Source of the DNA: Undaria pinnatifida
Lineage: Eukaryota > Sar > Phaeophyceae > Laminariales > Alariaceae
Assembly (NCBI GenBank): GCA_012845835.1
Contig: JABAKD010000002.1
Coordinates: 15,516,129 to 15,580,128, forward strand
Direction of reading: 5' to 3'
DNA length: 64,000 bases
Shown here: in pieces, positions 61,101 to 64,000 of the stretch
How positions within the stretch are numbered: position 1 is the first letter of the stretch
Layout: every line of letters starts with the position of its first letter
Made by a program: the position numbers and the translations under genes
Notes under the pieces: model-generated
Seen by the model: only the letters and a program-made list of their open reading frames with translations
Databases searched by the model: none
What the model was told of the DNA's origin: nothing

Positions 61101-64000
61101 AAAAAACTGCGGCTCTGCGTGGCGGTGGAACTCAGACACGTGCACTCCACCTCAAGAGTCGATCGCTGGGTGCGCCAAGTACTGGTCTAGTACTGGTGTG
61201 GTGCATCGACACTGGAAAAAGCCGAGACATCGCGTAGTACCCGCCTTGAGGAAAGATATGACACGAAGAACACGTCATCCGACCACCGAAGACTCCTGAT
61301 AAAAGTTATAATTATAATGCATTGTCAATCTACACTATTATTTCCACTATTCAAAATGCATTGGCACCCCACCTCTAGCCGTTTCTTCTTCGATGCCGCC
61401 GCACGTTCCGCCTTCTCAATTTTGGCTTCCGCGTGCTTCAGATGCACACGCAGCAGCGCGCTGTATCTGTTGGTAAGAGATGCCATGGAATGTCGCCCGA
61501 AAATGTCGGACGCAGACCCGTGCAGGCCAGCCACTTTGAGGAATCCAGGGGGAAGGGCTGAAGGTGGAATATCGCTGATGTGGCGTGCCAAGTCACGAGC
61601 CAAGAGTGTCCCCTGCATAACCAGCGCAAACATTTGGGAAGGTCATTAATAAGCTTCGTCGACAAATCGCGCGAGCGACCTGTACTTCAACGAAGTACAA
61701 AACAAGCGTTCTCAAGGTCGTTCTCAAGGTCGATCAAGACAACAGCTAAACTGCTGTACCACTCTGTTACCTGCACTGTACGCAGTACTATATCCGTAAA
61801 ACGTCGTGCACAAAGGATGAAGAGAATGACGCGACGTGATCCACACTACACTACGCCACCACCAAACTCAAAATCACCGTGACCGTCCGTCCAAGCAAGG
61901 ATGACAATGACGCGACATGATCTACACTACGCTACATCACCACCAAACTCAATCTCACCTCCGTGACCGTCCGTCCAAACCTCCACCCCACATGACGTAC
62001 ACTGTACCCACAGCAGTACTGCTGTAACTACACTAAGCCGTTAAACAGCACAGCACCAATGCTTGCACTACACCGCGCTGCACTGCATCGCACTACACAG
62101 CACAGACTGCATATTACGACGATCGTCATCAAGATCTGTAGCACCGCTATCACCATTGCCATGACCATCACCATTTCTTATCCATCGAAACAACCATGTA
62201 TGCACAGCTCCTGTCCATCGGTTTACCTGGATAAAACCTTCCCGAATATTTTCCAGCGACCAAGGCGTCCACCGTTGGGCAGCCTTTGCCGACGCCTCTC
62301 GTTCGATGTGGTTTTCCTTCTGTTCAGGGGGGGCGTCGCTCAACCTAGCCAGGGCGGAGTTGGCCATGTCTGCAGTGTTGGTGAGAGTCACCATCGCCTG
62401 AAGAGTAGGGAGAATGCCCGACTCATGGGCGAGGAAGCGGTAGTCTCGTGATTCGAAGTCCAGAGCCCAAGTAGTCATCAGAACATGAGCTAAGCCGGGC
62501 TGTTGGAGAATCACGCATCGTTGCCACACAAAAGCGACGAAAGCAATGGGCTCGGTCACATACACAGGGTCGAAACAGACGAAAGATGTCCATGAAAGGT
62601 CAAGCCGCTCGTATGAATCACGCCAGCGAAGCAGATACTTTGTCAGCATAACCACCACATCTCCGTACGGGCAGTATATGTTTCTCATGTATCCGTACTT
62701 GCACATAATTGGTCATTGGAGGTTGTTCACCTGCACCGTTCGTAGACTGTGATCCAGCAATGTCCTCAGCAGCCCGTAGAGATGCTCGAATGCAGCTTGC
62801 ACCCCTGCCAGCAAGCCAGTGGAGCACCCTTCAAGCCCCTTCAGATAATGGTGTCGCGTGTCGCGCTCATCGCTCGATATTTCTACCTGTCGGCACATTA
62901 GGCGGCGGTGCGTAGCGGAATCACACGTTAAACTCTCCCAAGCGCTCTCTATTGGGCGCCTACAGTACGGAAAACAACGAGTGGGCTACGTCGCAGGAGG
63001 GCGTGAACGCCGGCGTGATGCCACTCCGCAGAGGCACATATCAGCATACATATCAGGTGCTACAGCTGTGGAAATAACAGTTGTATAGTGGCTGAACACA
63101 AAAAGTCAAAGAAGGTCGGGCTTACCTCCTTCCCCTCCTTGTTGCGCTTCATGCGAAGACCTTGGAAGGCTGGTCGGAGGAACACGAGCGCTTCCTGCGA
63201 TCAACAGCGAACAGGTGTACGGTCTACAGTTCAGGATTGCACATCAACAAACACATCGGCGACGTCACACTCGTTTCGAAAAGCGGACTCTGAACAGACT
63301 AGTGTTATTTACAGAAATTCTGAACGACACGCGATTCTCCAGTAGTGCGGCAAGCGTAGACAAAATATCCTGTAAAATAAACTGCGTACCTGGTAAATCA
63401 ATTACACCTAATAACGGTCGGTTGACGAAAAAACAGCATGCACTAAAGGATTATCACGGAAATCTTTGAACAAGCAATGGCTGCAGCGTTCAGAGCATCT
63501 GAGTCGCGTACTTAGCAACACTTTTTGCATGCGGCATAGAGGCCGCAAATGTCGATGCGTCGTGTGAAAAAGCGTGGAATAGATGCTGTTGTAGTGGACC
63601 GACTTGCAAGCCGCAAGATGATATTGAATTTACAACAGCTGCAATATAGAGCAAGCAAGACGCCATTTGCGCCACTTTCAGCAGTCGAGTCAAGGCGAGG
63701 TGAGGTACGCAAACAGAAAGTGCAAAATAACAACGTCTCTGCTATTTCGTACAGTACTTGCCACGCGGAAACACCCCGCACGTCGCAGCAGGCACTCCGT
63801 GGCAACCCCAACCCCGCTTCCTAACCTGCATAGCAGACGCTGCCCCTCTCGACGTGGATATCTCCGCGTTCGGGGCTAGGGATCGCAGAAGCGCCGCCAA
63901 TGCCTCCAGTCCGAAAGTGCGCATGGACGCCCGAACAGTGCGATTGCGTAAGGAGGCCCTCAGAACTCGCGGTGGAGCAACAGCACCCCCCGTGATGACG
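16067..64000 (-). CDS. Giant HECT E3 ubiquitin ligase, 36 exons, 5' end outside window
   Basis: Multi-exon gene read from 64000 down to the stop codon at 16067-16069. The 36 exons total 13,873 nt and keep one frame across all 35 junctions, giving 4,623 codons. Visible modules: SPRY 1 at about residues 355-505 of the visible part, UBA-like helices at about 1588-1624, SPRY 2 at about 2464-2779, VPS62-like WRP repeats at about 2878-3000, WGF.F block at about 3570-3673, HECT domain at about 4233-4623. HECT hallmarks seen: GEDGVDAGGVFREG, CPNG, RFVGRLMG, ELTPGG, FWK, WGRSRLP, HTCFF with catalytic Cys at residue 4590, and ELPPYS. Known of the family: HECT enzymes form a thioester with ubiquitin and pass it to substrates. 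SPRY plus HECT recalls HERC1, but no RCC1 repeats are seen here. Class, substrates and start are unknown. The full gene exceeds 48 kb. Confidence 0.9.
16184..16726. repeat. Last intron with a three-unit tandem array
   Basis: The unit TGCCGGCACAGACATTTTAC followed by TTGCACGACCTTACGAGTAT repeats at about 16438, 16539 and 16640, period near 101 bp. The third unit runs into the E35 splice donor. The donor-proximal GCGGATG...GAGACTC sequence is itself part of the repeat unit. Confidence 0.85.
16727..16864 (-). CDS. Exon E35, HECT C-lobe
   Basis: A 138-nt phase-0 exon (46 codons) with acceptor CGTGCAG and donor CCG/GTGAGT. It encodes VIESMSREDQSGFVRFAWGR and SRLPP, the HECT 'l.FvtG.srlP' segment, ending EESLP. 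Its donor borders a 101-bp tandem array in the last intron. Confidence 0.96.
17564..17701 (-). CDS. Exon E34, HECT N-lobe/C-lobe junction
   Basis: A 138-nt phase-0 exon (46 codons) with acceptor ACTCAG and donor AAG/GTGCTG. It encodes VLRLFTAAQLEIAVAGEPEF, then KEHTEYKGYRSDHDTVEFFW, the conserved HECT 'lFt..EL..l.cG' and 'Y.GY......FW' segments. It was recovered by splice sites and HECT pattern rather than as a long open frame. Confidence 0.96.
17924..17968 (-). CDS. Exon E33, 45-nt micro-exon of the HECT domain
   Basis: A 15-codon phase-0 exon with acceptor GGCACCAG and donor AAG/GTGCGT. It encodes AAAVAAGLSDIVPMK, the HECT 'ai..Gl..ivP...' segment. Without it the HECT helix between HEFDAQ (E32) and VLRLFTAAQL (E34) would be missing, so its identity is secure despite its size. 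Confidence 0.93.
18628..18785 (-). CDS. Exon E32, HECT N-lobe with ELTPGG
   Basis: A 158-nt exon from phase 1 to phase 0. The acceptor ACAACAG leaves two bases that complete the Glu codon split with E31, giving FREMYGESLFFTYTGSDG. Then ELTPGGAARRVTFENRLTYC, the canonical HECT eL.PGG block and the helix after it, ending HEFDAQ. Confidence 0.95.
19164..19278 (-). CDS. Exon E31, HECT N-lobe
   Basis: A 115-nt exon from phase 0 to phase 1, with acceptor CTCTCAG and donor GGG/GTAAGC. It encodes GLRVGFEDLRMVDTIICQFI, then an acidic helix ending DDDFRG. This is the variable HECT region before the E2-binding part. Confidence 0.9.
19798..19947 (-). CDS. Exon E30, HECT N-lobe
   Basis: A 150-nt phase-0 exon (50 codons) with acceptor CGACAG and donor CTG/GTGAGC. 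It encodes NNEKFVPSPQHSSPLALSML and RFVGRLMGLSLRTRLCLPFQ, the HECT 'F.G.L.G.ai' helix, then LIWKRML. It follows E29 without loss of HECT sequence even though 9 kb separate them. Confidence 0.96.
20478..20642. repeat. Two-unit tandem repeat
   Basis: AACCATCATGGTGACCGCCA followed by an A-rich run and CCCCGGTTGTCTAGCTCACG occurs twice, starting near 20478 and 20561, period about 83 bp. Confidence 0.9.
20690..20875. repeat. Dispersed repeat, copy 1 (second copy 24340-24520)
   Basis: Shares ATTTGGTCAGGA, CTGGAATT, CGCCTTCGGGGGGCGGCTCC and GCTCGCCCTGCC with 24340-24520. Same orientation. Possibly a short inserted element, but no terminal structure is clear. Confidence 0.75.
20950..21225. repeat. 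Partly nested tandem duplication
   Basis: CGCCTGGATGATTTACAAAA followed by TTGGCATCATTT occurs at 20951 and 21080. TGTTTGGAATTTTGCGGTGG followed by CATGTGCAACTTATTATTGT occurs at 21002 and 21162. The first duplicated block is reinserted inside the second. Confidence 0.85.
21540..23146. repeat. Three copies of a roughly 345-bp unit
   Basis: Copies at about 21545-21890, 22025-22385 and 22800-23145 share GGCTCGAGAGCAGGGGCGCC, CGCGCTGTAGGCTTCATACG, GTGCGTGCTGGCCATGTGGC and CCAGAAGAACGCGTGTT. They are very similar, so recent. A weaker relative lies at about 26455-26700 (TTGCGTTTGGTGCTGTTG). Spacers differ in length. No coding signature. Confidence 0.9.
23147..23480. repeat. Two copies of a roughly 105-bp unit
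   Basis: CTGATCTGTCATACGGATTA followed by AGTTGTTTTGGGG and AGTGATAGTGGTACGATTTC occurs at 23150 and 23371. Confidence 0.9.
24340..24520. repeat. Dispersed repeat, copy 2 (first copy 20690-20875)
   Basis: See the copy at 20690. Conserved core CGTCTTCGGGGGGCGGCTCC and a following CCCTCGCCCTGCC. Confidence 0.75.
25364..25620. repeat. Four-unit tandem repeat, period about 70 bp
   Basis: The motif ATAGGGATCTTCTTG (once ATCGGGACCTTCTTG), followed by ACA.ATATC and CGTGT, occurs at about 25384, 25450, 25525 and 25592. Confidence 0.85.
26700..27300. repeat. Three diverged tandem units of about 200-250 bp
   Basis: Each unit ends in a CCGGGG-or-CTGGG, GGGACC.TATC.CCCC segment followed by a CGA[CT]CCCC[AG]GCCAAT-like segment. 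Recognisable at about 26740-26880 (weak), 26990-27125 and 27160-27300. Confidence 0.7.
28955..29092 (-). CDS. Exon E29, HECT N-lobe core
   Basis: A 138-nt phase-0 exon (46 codons) with acceptor CACCAG and donor CAG/GTGATT. It encodes INFVGEDGVDAGGVFREG and LFSPDLDLLIQCPNG, the most conserved HECT N-lobe signature (GE.G.D.GG..RE and the PN loop). Its donor opens the 9.0-kb intron. Confidence 0.97.
29400..30240 (-). repeat. Inverted copy of a roughly 0.85-kb dispersed repeat
   Basis: Its reverse complement matches 39850-40750 block by block: CCATCGACGTCCAG, AAAGCTCTGTAGT, GTCGCCAGTTTGC near one end, and CTGCAATCGGCCCTG, AATA, and GGCTTCG/GGAGGCC-type segments near the other. It lies in the intron between E28 and E29. 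Confidence 0.8.
30438..30614 (-). CDS. Exon E28, start of HECT N-lobe
   Basis: A 177-nt phase-0 exon (59 codons) with acceptor GCGCAG and donor CAG/GTGAGG. It encodes VAVTLDNMKSMMSRDRGEKD and CVFAQAYRQLSETDPKLLRT, then VWDGERVFQ, which runs into the HECT strand INFVGEDG of E29. Confidence 0.92.
30944..31075 (-). CDS. Exon E27, pre-HECT helical segment
   Basis: A 132-nt phase-0 exon (44 codons) with donor CAG/GTGGGA. Two AG acceptors three bases apart (31075 or 31078) differ by one Gln. It encodes RVLPVIDFASDQEDSLGWQL and HLILPHVKNAVLEAAL, the conserved segment ahead of the HECT N-lobe in giant ligases. Confidence 0.85.
31425..31589 (-). CDS. Exon E26, pre-HECT helical segment
   Basis: A 165-nt phase-0 exon (55 codons) with acceptor CCCACAG and donor GAG/GTAACT. 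It ends RLAAVPAASLHIRAALLLRL then NHRIE, matching the 'P...L..R...L..LN' helix found before HECT domains of large ligases. A shorter version starting at an internal AG is possible. Confidence 0.8.
31945..33186 (-). CDS. Exon E25, long linker ending in WTPEMD helix
   Basis: A 1,242-nt phase-0 exon (414 codons). The acceptor follows a pyrimidine-rich tract ending CACACAG, and the donor is TCG/GTGAGC. Mostly low-complexity (EAEAEAEAAAK, a poly-Gly run, Ser/Ala-rich stretches) and probably disordered. The C-terminal part is conserved-looking: RLRLYLEQRLSLAS, then WMRAWTPEMDKGLLELLG. W-[ST]-x-E-M-D is a motif I associate with giant ligases upstream of HECT. Confidence 0.88.
33600..34770. repeat. 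Four tandem units of about 290-350 bp
   Basis: Each unit has GCTGATACTGTGTGGCTGGA-like (about 33704, 33990, 34283, 34648), then CTCTCGCTCGAAA and a GACC[CT][AG]TTTC segment, and ends with ATTGCTCTGAGAG-like sequence. Spacing is close to 290 bp twice, then about 360 bp. Confidence 0.85.
34750..34960 (+). repeat. Partial copy of the 29400/40460 dispersed repeat
   Basis: Shares CATACGGTATACTCATGCAT with the inverted copy near 29490, and GGCATTGTCAA, CGCCAGTTTGCACCT and CTGTCCGCTTCACA with 40640-40720. Confidence 0.85.
35167..35873. repeat. CAGTA-type pentanucleotide array, about 0.7 kb
   Basis: Tandem GTACA units with GTACC and GTACG variants in blocks, interrupted around 35490-35580. All six frames stay open because the period is five and no stop is generated. 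These frames (for example repeated YSTVQ) are artefacts. Confidence 0.98.
35947..36084 (-). CDS. Exon E24
   Basis: A 138-nt phase-0 exon (46 codons) with acceptor GGAAAG and donor CAG/GTATGG. It encodes VVAKGHVWECTTVEGENPDD and a helix ending LLVELDQ. It sits directly upstream of the intron carrying the CAGTA array. Confidence 0.78.
36487..36687 (-). CDS. Exon E23, end of HP...WGF.F block
   Basis: A 201-nt phase-0 exon (67 codons) with acceptor TTGGCCAG and donor ACG/GTGAGG. It encodes VIIFHGDTINSRFVAETDGH and DNWGFRFT. Together with the end of E22 (HP, FPGA, FLDPRS) it forms a module of about 100 residues like the conserved block found in ZZEF1 and some giant HECT ligases. An intronic GATGAG-type repeat lies just upstream (about 36725-36780). 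Confidence 0.88.
36951..38661 (-). CDS. Exon E22, acidic, Pro and Gly/Val runs, then HP...FPGA block
   Basis: A 1,711-nt exon from phase 2 to phase 0, with acceptor GGCAG and donor CAG/GTGAAA. Order: acidic start (SYSSDEDEGERI), proline run, a Gly/Val/Tyr run encoded by GGT/GTT repeats (38275-38400), an acidic run (EDEEDDEDDEWDEDSDEDE), a helical region (SWLLSFLLKHRPLRSLAMRG, IPLLTLLVRSHAEF), a linker, and finally ESEHPFRKGTHVETLHFPGA followed by LVVFLDPRS, which continues into E23. The Gly/Val run is almost certainly a length-variable microsatellite inside coding sequence. Confidence 0.88.
39246..39511 (-). CDS. Exon E21, VPS62-like module, second part
   Basis: A 266-nt exon from phase 0 to phase 2. 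Phase decided both ends: acceptor CTTGCAG before TAT, and donor GGCAG/GTGAAC. Joined to E20 it continues WRPVARKGQ into LNSIVCVRPTSIL, matching the second VPS62-like repeat. It ends in a lysine run (RHKRKKKKKKKK) that could be a nuclear localisation signal. Codons with AAG dominate this run. Confidence 0.8.
39850..40750 (+). repeat. Dispersed repeat, partner of the inverted copy at 29400-30240
   Basis: Contains CCTGCAATCGGCCCTGCACA (40110), CCATCGACATCCAGAACGCC (40475) and CTCGCCAGTTTGCACCT (40660). It is the reverse complement of 29400-30240 in block order. Confidence 0.8.
40825..41015. repeat. CAATA tract and partial dispersed repeat (copy b)
   Basis: A CAATA tract (about 40827-40881), then ACGCGCGATCGCAGTATCAC, CTTGCAAAGATGAGTTTCGA and TTTTTATTTTTATAATACAA. 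This copy lacks the 5' blocks (GTCCCCCTC, GTTGACCCTGG). Confidence 0.9.
41035..41600. repeat. Dispersed repeat (copy c) with CAATA/CAACA array
   Basis: 41035-41291 is the repeat body (TTTTGTCCCCCTCGAAAACG, GTTGACCCTGGTAGCTACAC, CTTGCAAAGATGAGTTTCGA). 41292-41600 is the array, mainly CAATA with CAACA blocks. Confidence 0.95.
41840..42450. repeat. Dispersed repeat (copy d) with CAATA array
   Basis: Body about 41840-42116, array 42117-42446 with CAACA and CGATA variants. The array is broken by TTCGAAGTAC and TACCTGGTAC. Confidence 0.95.
42880..43165. repeat. Two short diverged relatives (copies f and g)
   Basis: GCAGCTTGCAATTATGAGTG (42900) and GCAGCTTGGAAAGATGAGTA (43087), each followed by AAATTCGTCGAACTCACGGC and a TGACGTCCTTGAAAT segment, then TTTTTATAAAA. 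Two units about 187 bp apart with no CAATA tail. Confidence 0.85.
43520..44222. repeat. Dispersed repeat (copy e) with the longest CAATA array
   Basis: Body about 43520-43805 and array 43806-44222, nearly pure CAATA with a few CAATG units. Open frames through the array on both strands are a product of the 5-base period. Confidence 0.97.
44515..44724 (-). CDS. Exon E20, VPS62/DUF946-like module, first part
   Basis: A 210-nt phase-0 exon (70 codons) with acceptor ATGGCAG and donor CAG/GTGGGT. It encodes VISIWRPKAPPGWFSVGDVT, a close match by eye to the VPS62/DUF946 repeat (iWRP, PPG, GDV), and later GYVVWRPVARKGQ, the start of a second repeat. In VPS13-type proteins such repeats form a beta-propeller-like adaptor. 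A 5.0-kb intron follows. Confidence 0.85.
44998..45263 (-). CDS. Exon E19, WGF.F block
   Basis: A 266-nt exon from phase 1 to phase 0. The acceptor follows a run of C and ends CCGTAG, and the donor is CAG/GTGGGA. It encodes DGDTPGDWGFRFVVDP and a following helix (VVREFELICRFGGG). The DWGFRF motif recurs in E23, so the two may be copies of one module resembling the W-G-[FY]-x-F block of ZZEF1 and some giant ligases. Confidence 0.85.
45932..48221 (-). CDS. Exon E18, SPRY domain 2
   Basis: The largest exon, 2,290 nt, from phase 0 to phase 1, with donor CTG/GTGAGC. The 5' edge could be one of two nearby AG sites, 48221 or about 48209. It contains an HP-rich block (ESVHPLVTPLSYGGHIKVDP, VVRLDSRSRTSSDLLRL) like conserved blocks of giant ligases, then a low-complexity region. 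SPRY 2 follows: GGKWFYEVTV, then a Gly/Ala/Thr-rich insert of about 120 residues, then LGFGIGQEGFVW, DVLGCALDVDSGVAWFSVNG and PFKYPPPVEGFLPV. The insert splits the domain between early strands, which is unusual. Confidence 0.9.
48601..48954 (-). CDS. Exon E17
   Basis: A 354-nt phase-0 exon (118 codons) with acceptor GTCGAAAG and donor AAG/GTAACA. It encodes VLRDTDAALSVLGARSLMVR, a helix, then Gly/Pro-rich and acidic linker ending DQDPLLK. No named domain. Confidence 0.8.
49414..49980 (-). CDS. Exon E16
   Basis: A 567-nt phase-0 exon (189 codons). The acceptor lies at the end of a long pyrimidine tract (TATCTCAG), and the donor is CAG/GTTTGC, which is weak. Beta-rich start (LVPVLGVPRLAAGIGG, SFLVREVDVLAQGSLLLL), a Gly/Val repeat (GAVGGVSGAVGGVSGG), then a Ser/Pro-rich part and a beta-rich end. 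May fold as a beta-sandwich. No named domain. Confidence 0.8.
49981..51569. repeat. Intron E15-E16 with a two-unit tandem duplication
   Basis: GGAGTGTGTG.{3}TCA followed by ACACAAGACG and CAAGAAGAGCG, and GTGCTCCAAGCTCTCGCCTT, occur at about 50640-50770 and 50980-51140, period about 345 bp. Nothing else recognised in this intron. Confidence 0.85.
51570..51830 (-). CDS. Exon E15, linker
   Basis: A 261-nt phase-0 exon (87 codons) with acceptor CTCAAG and donor CAG/GTGACA. Acidic, Gly/Ser-rich sequence (for example DGHLGELNGDSLISGTAADD), probably disordered. Confidence 0.75.
52072..52150. repeat. GAGGTA-type hexamer repeat
   Basis: Imperfect AGAGGTAGAGGTGAAGGTAG repeats in the intron between E14 and E15. 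Confidence 0.8.
52680..53057 (-). CDS. Exon E14, UBA-like helices
   Basis: A 378-nt phase-0 exon (126 codons) with acceptor TTTGCAG and donor CCG/GTGTGT. After a Gly/Val-rich start it encodes RQVLSDRLSSEFGVPQSTAL followed by ALEAFGPDFRKARTWLQ. This matches helices 1-3 of ubiquitin-associated (UBA) domains: small residue, Leu, Gly, then a final Trp-Leu. UBA domains bind ubiquitin and occur in other HECT enzymes such as HUWE1. The domain call is by eye. Confidence 0.8.
53776..54528 (-). CDS. Exon E13, arginine-rich linker
   Basis: A 753-nt phase-0 exon (251 codons) with acceptor GATGCAG and donor GAG/GTGGGA. It starts DFALRWRSAQARMLSALHLG, then becomes Arg/Ser/Pro-rich, and ends with an acidic Gly/Ser/Asp stretch (GSADSGDTSQDGDE). 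The block TFYEYDRLGRFPEYRDED could be a small folded element. Otherwise probably disordered. Confidence 0.85.
54992..55505 (-). CDS. Exon E12, followed by a GC-AG intron
   Basis: A 514-nt exon from phase 2 to phase 0. The acceptor follows the pyrimidine-rich run ending ATTTCCAG. The best donor is CAG/GCAAGT at 54991, a textbook GC donor, because the frame otherwise runs on to a stop at 54896. It contains AQLLSLLGALLQSDEVFRSL and other helical segments. No named domain. Confidence 0.8.
56203..56426 (-). CDS. Exon E11
   Basis: A 224-nt exon from phase 0 to phase 2, with acceptor TTCTAAG and donor AA/GTGAGA. It encodes EPAWKELIARKLLLCIRT and GLQEIMFDAVAALSIIAG, hydrophobic helices consistent with an alpha-solenoid repeat. 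Joins E10 and E12 in phase. Confidence 0.8.
57041..57398 (-). CDS. Exon E10
   Basis: A 358-nt exon from phase 2 to phase 0, from a GTCAG acceptor to an AAG/GTACCG donor. Phase picks this frame over two other open frames. It encodes NSCDGLVGVLFSSMRRAYSP and ends AEQCGAVLRVLYK. Other frames in the same interval stay open, so support comes mainly from phase and continuity with E11 (VLYK then EPAWKEL). Confidence 0.68.
58204..58712 (-). CDS. Exon E9
   Basis: A 509-nt exon from phase 0 to phase 2. Starting at the CGCAG acceptor gives DIFDVILRELRLGALSLDHI in frame and in phase with E8. Starts further upstream hit an in-frame TGA. It ends ALRSIFSLLKNGSPRMQ plus two bases. Mixed helical and Gly/Ser-rich sequence, no named domain. 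Confidence 0.82.
59122..59763 (-). CDS. Exon E8, low-complexity linker
   Basis: A 642-nt phase-0 exon (214 codons) with acceptor CATAG and donor CAG/GTATGA. It is rich in Ala, Gly, Ser and Glu, with an acidic run REEDREEEGARR and a proline/serine-rich part. Probably disordered linker downstream of SPRY 1. No domain recognised. Confidence 0.82.
59936..60070. repeat. Minisatellite of ACACGACCA units
   Basis: About ten copies of a 10-11 base unit such as CACACGACCAGC or CACACGACCAAC, in the intron between E7 and E8, about 110 bases downstream of the E7 donor. Confidence 0.9.
60182..60317 (-). CDS. Exon E7, second half of SPRY domain 1
   Basis: A 136-nt exon from phase 2 to phase 0 with acceptor TTCAG and donor GAG/GTGGGG. 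It encodes YTRNGKLLGDGF followed by VPVVGFHS and VRVNFGIVPFAYE, the conserved C-terminal SPRY strands. An intronic minisatellite (59936-60070) lies just downstream of the donor. Confidence 0.92.
60519..60985 (-). CDS. Exon E6, first half of SPRY domain 1
   Basis: A 467-nt exon from phase 0 to phase 2. It begins EVARERIAQMINRGVPVLDE and then enters a SPRY domain: NYFEVTVMNPGEKTTIGIGL, HSYGYHGDDGRKFGRGK, GDVIGCGFDAARGAIW. The frame stays open past the donor, but cutting at ATCTG/GTGGGT joins E7 to give GAIWYTRNGKLLG, the canonical SPRY strand pair. That continuity decides the donor. SPRY domains bind short peptide motifs in partner proteins. Confidence 0.9.
61373..61612 (-). CDS. Exon E5
   Basis: A 240-nt phase-0 exon (80 codons) with acceptor TATGCAG and donor GAG/GTGGGG. 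It ends in a strongly charged helix (HAEAKIEKAERAAASKKKR), probably a short coiled coil just before the first SPRY domain. Confidence 0.78.
61814..61980. repeat. Two-unit tandem repeat, about 84 bp
   Basis: AAGGATGA.{3}AATGACGCGAC followed by ACCACCAAACTCAA and CCGTGACCGTCCGTCCAA occurs twice (from 61814 and 61897) in the intron between E4 and E5. Confidence 0.9.
62227..62499 (-). CDS. Exon E4
   Basis: A 273-nt phase-0 exon (91 codons). The acceptor follows a pyrimidine-rich run ending CCAACAG, and the donor is CAG/GTAAAC. It includes WALDFESRDYRFLAHESGIL, a pattern like helical segments of giant ligases, followed by a charged region rich in Glu and Lys. The open frame extends upstream of the chosen acceptor, so the 5' edge is less certain than the 3' edge. 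Confidence 0.75.
62731..62886 (-). CDS. Exon E3
   Basis: A 156-nt phase-0 exon (52 codons) with acceptor CGACAG and donor CAG/GTGAAC. It encodes a helical, leucine-rich stretch including GLLAGVQAAFEHLYGLLRT. Probably part of an alpha-solenoid, but no named domain is recognised. Confidence 0.78.
63126..63194 (-). CDS. Exon E2
   Basis: A 69-nt exon (23 codons, phase 0 at both ends) bounded by a CAG acceptor and a GAG/GTAAGC donor. It encodes EALVFLRPAFQGLRMKRN plus a lysine-rich tail. It is short but supported by good splice sites and by phase agreement with both neighbours. No domain recognised. Confidence 0.72.
63826..64000 (-). CDS. Exon E1 (partial, first visible exon)
   Basis: The open frame runs in from the window edge with one base belonging to a split or upstream codon, then 58 codons ending ...ASAMQ. 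The donor is CAG/GTTAGG at 63825. The segment is leucine- and arginine-rich and probably helical (GLEALAALLRSLAP). I recognise no domain. It joins E2 in phase 0. Confidence 0.75.

Larger units (their letters stand above)
16865..63825. other. Remaining introns of the HECT gene
   Basis: Introns longer than 300 bases in which I see nothing to report: 16865-17563, 17969-18627, 18786-19163, 19279-19797, 31076-31424, 31590-31944, 36085-36486, 38662-39245, 45264-45931, 48955-49413, 51831-52071, 52151-52679, 53058-53775, 54529-54991, 55506-56202, 56427-57040, 57399-58203, 58713-59121, 60986-61372, 61981-62226, 63195-63825. An imperfect GATGAG-type repeat lies at about 36725-36780. Confidence 0.6.

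Overview
This is eukaryotic nuclear DNA dominated by one very large gene on the minus strand. The gene enters from beyond position 64000 and ends with a stop codon at 16067. I rebuilt 36 exons from open frames, GT-AG borders (one GC-AG) and reading phase. All 36 join in phase and give 4,623 codons of the C-terminal part of a giant HECT-type E3 ubiquitin ligase. The 5' end and start codon lie outside the window. Introns average about 1 kb, and the largest are about 9 kb and 5 kb. An intron-rich gene of this size, microsatellite-loaded introns and decayed Ty1/copia and Ty3/gypsy elements fit a stramenopile with an expanded genome, most likely a brown alga. That assignment is an inference, not a demonstration.

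Visible protein, N to C: unidentified helical region (E1-E5); SPRY domain 1 (E6-E7); long region with acidic and low-complexity parts (E8-E13); UBA-like helices (E14); linkers (E15-E17); SPRY domain 2 with a low-complexity insert (E18); a short block with a WGF.F motif (E19); a VPS62/DUF946-like beta module with WRP motifs (E20-E21); a large exon with proline, glycine/valine and acidic runs (E22) leading into a second WGF.F block (E23); low-complexity linker (E25); helical pre-HECT segment (E26-E27); complete HECT domain (E28-E36). The catalytic Cys codon is at 16169-16171, 34 residues from the C-terminus, as usual for HECT enzymes. The likely role is transfer of ubiquitin from an E2 to substrates, with the SPRY and other modules as probable docking sites. 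Substrates cannot be read from sequence.

Bases 1-16066 are downstream of this gene and are a transposon graveyard. They hold a tRNA-like unit (about 694-779), two tandem copies of the 3' part of a minus-strand LTR retrotransposon (968-about 2850 and 3352-9808), a Ty1/copia integrase remnant (10435-10740, plus), a Ty3/gypsy integrase C-terminal remnant (10961-about 11760, plus), an intact-looking 373-bp TRIM element with a CTGA target duplication (12847-13219), a palindrome-rich tandem region (about 14220-14870) and a GC-rich island (about 15120-15305). I found no other functional protein gene.

The introns hold the remaining structure: a 0.7-kb CAGTA-type array, four CAATA-type arrays each tied to copies of a dispersed repeat with a conserved short reading frame, several tandem duplications, and an inverted pair of about 0.85-kb repeats flanking exons 22-28.
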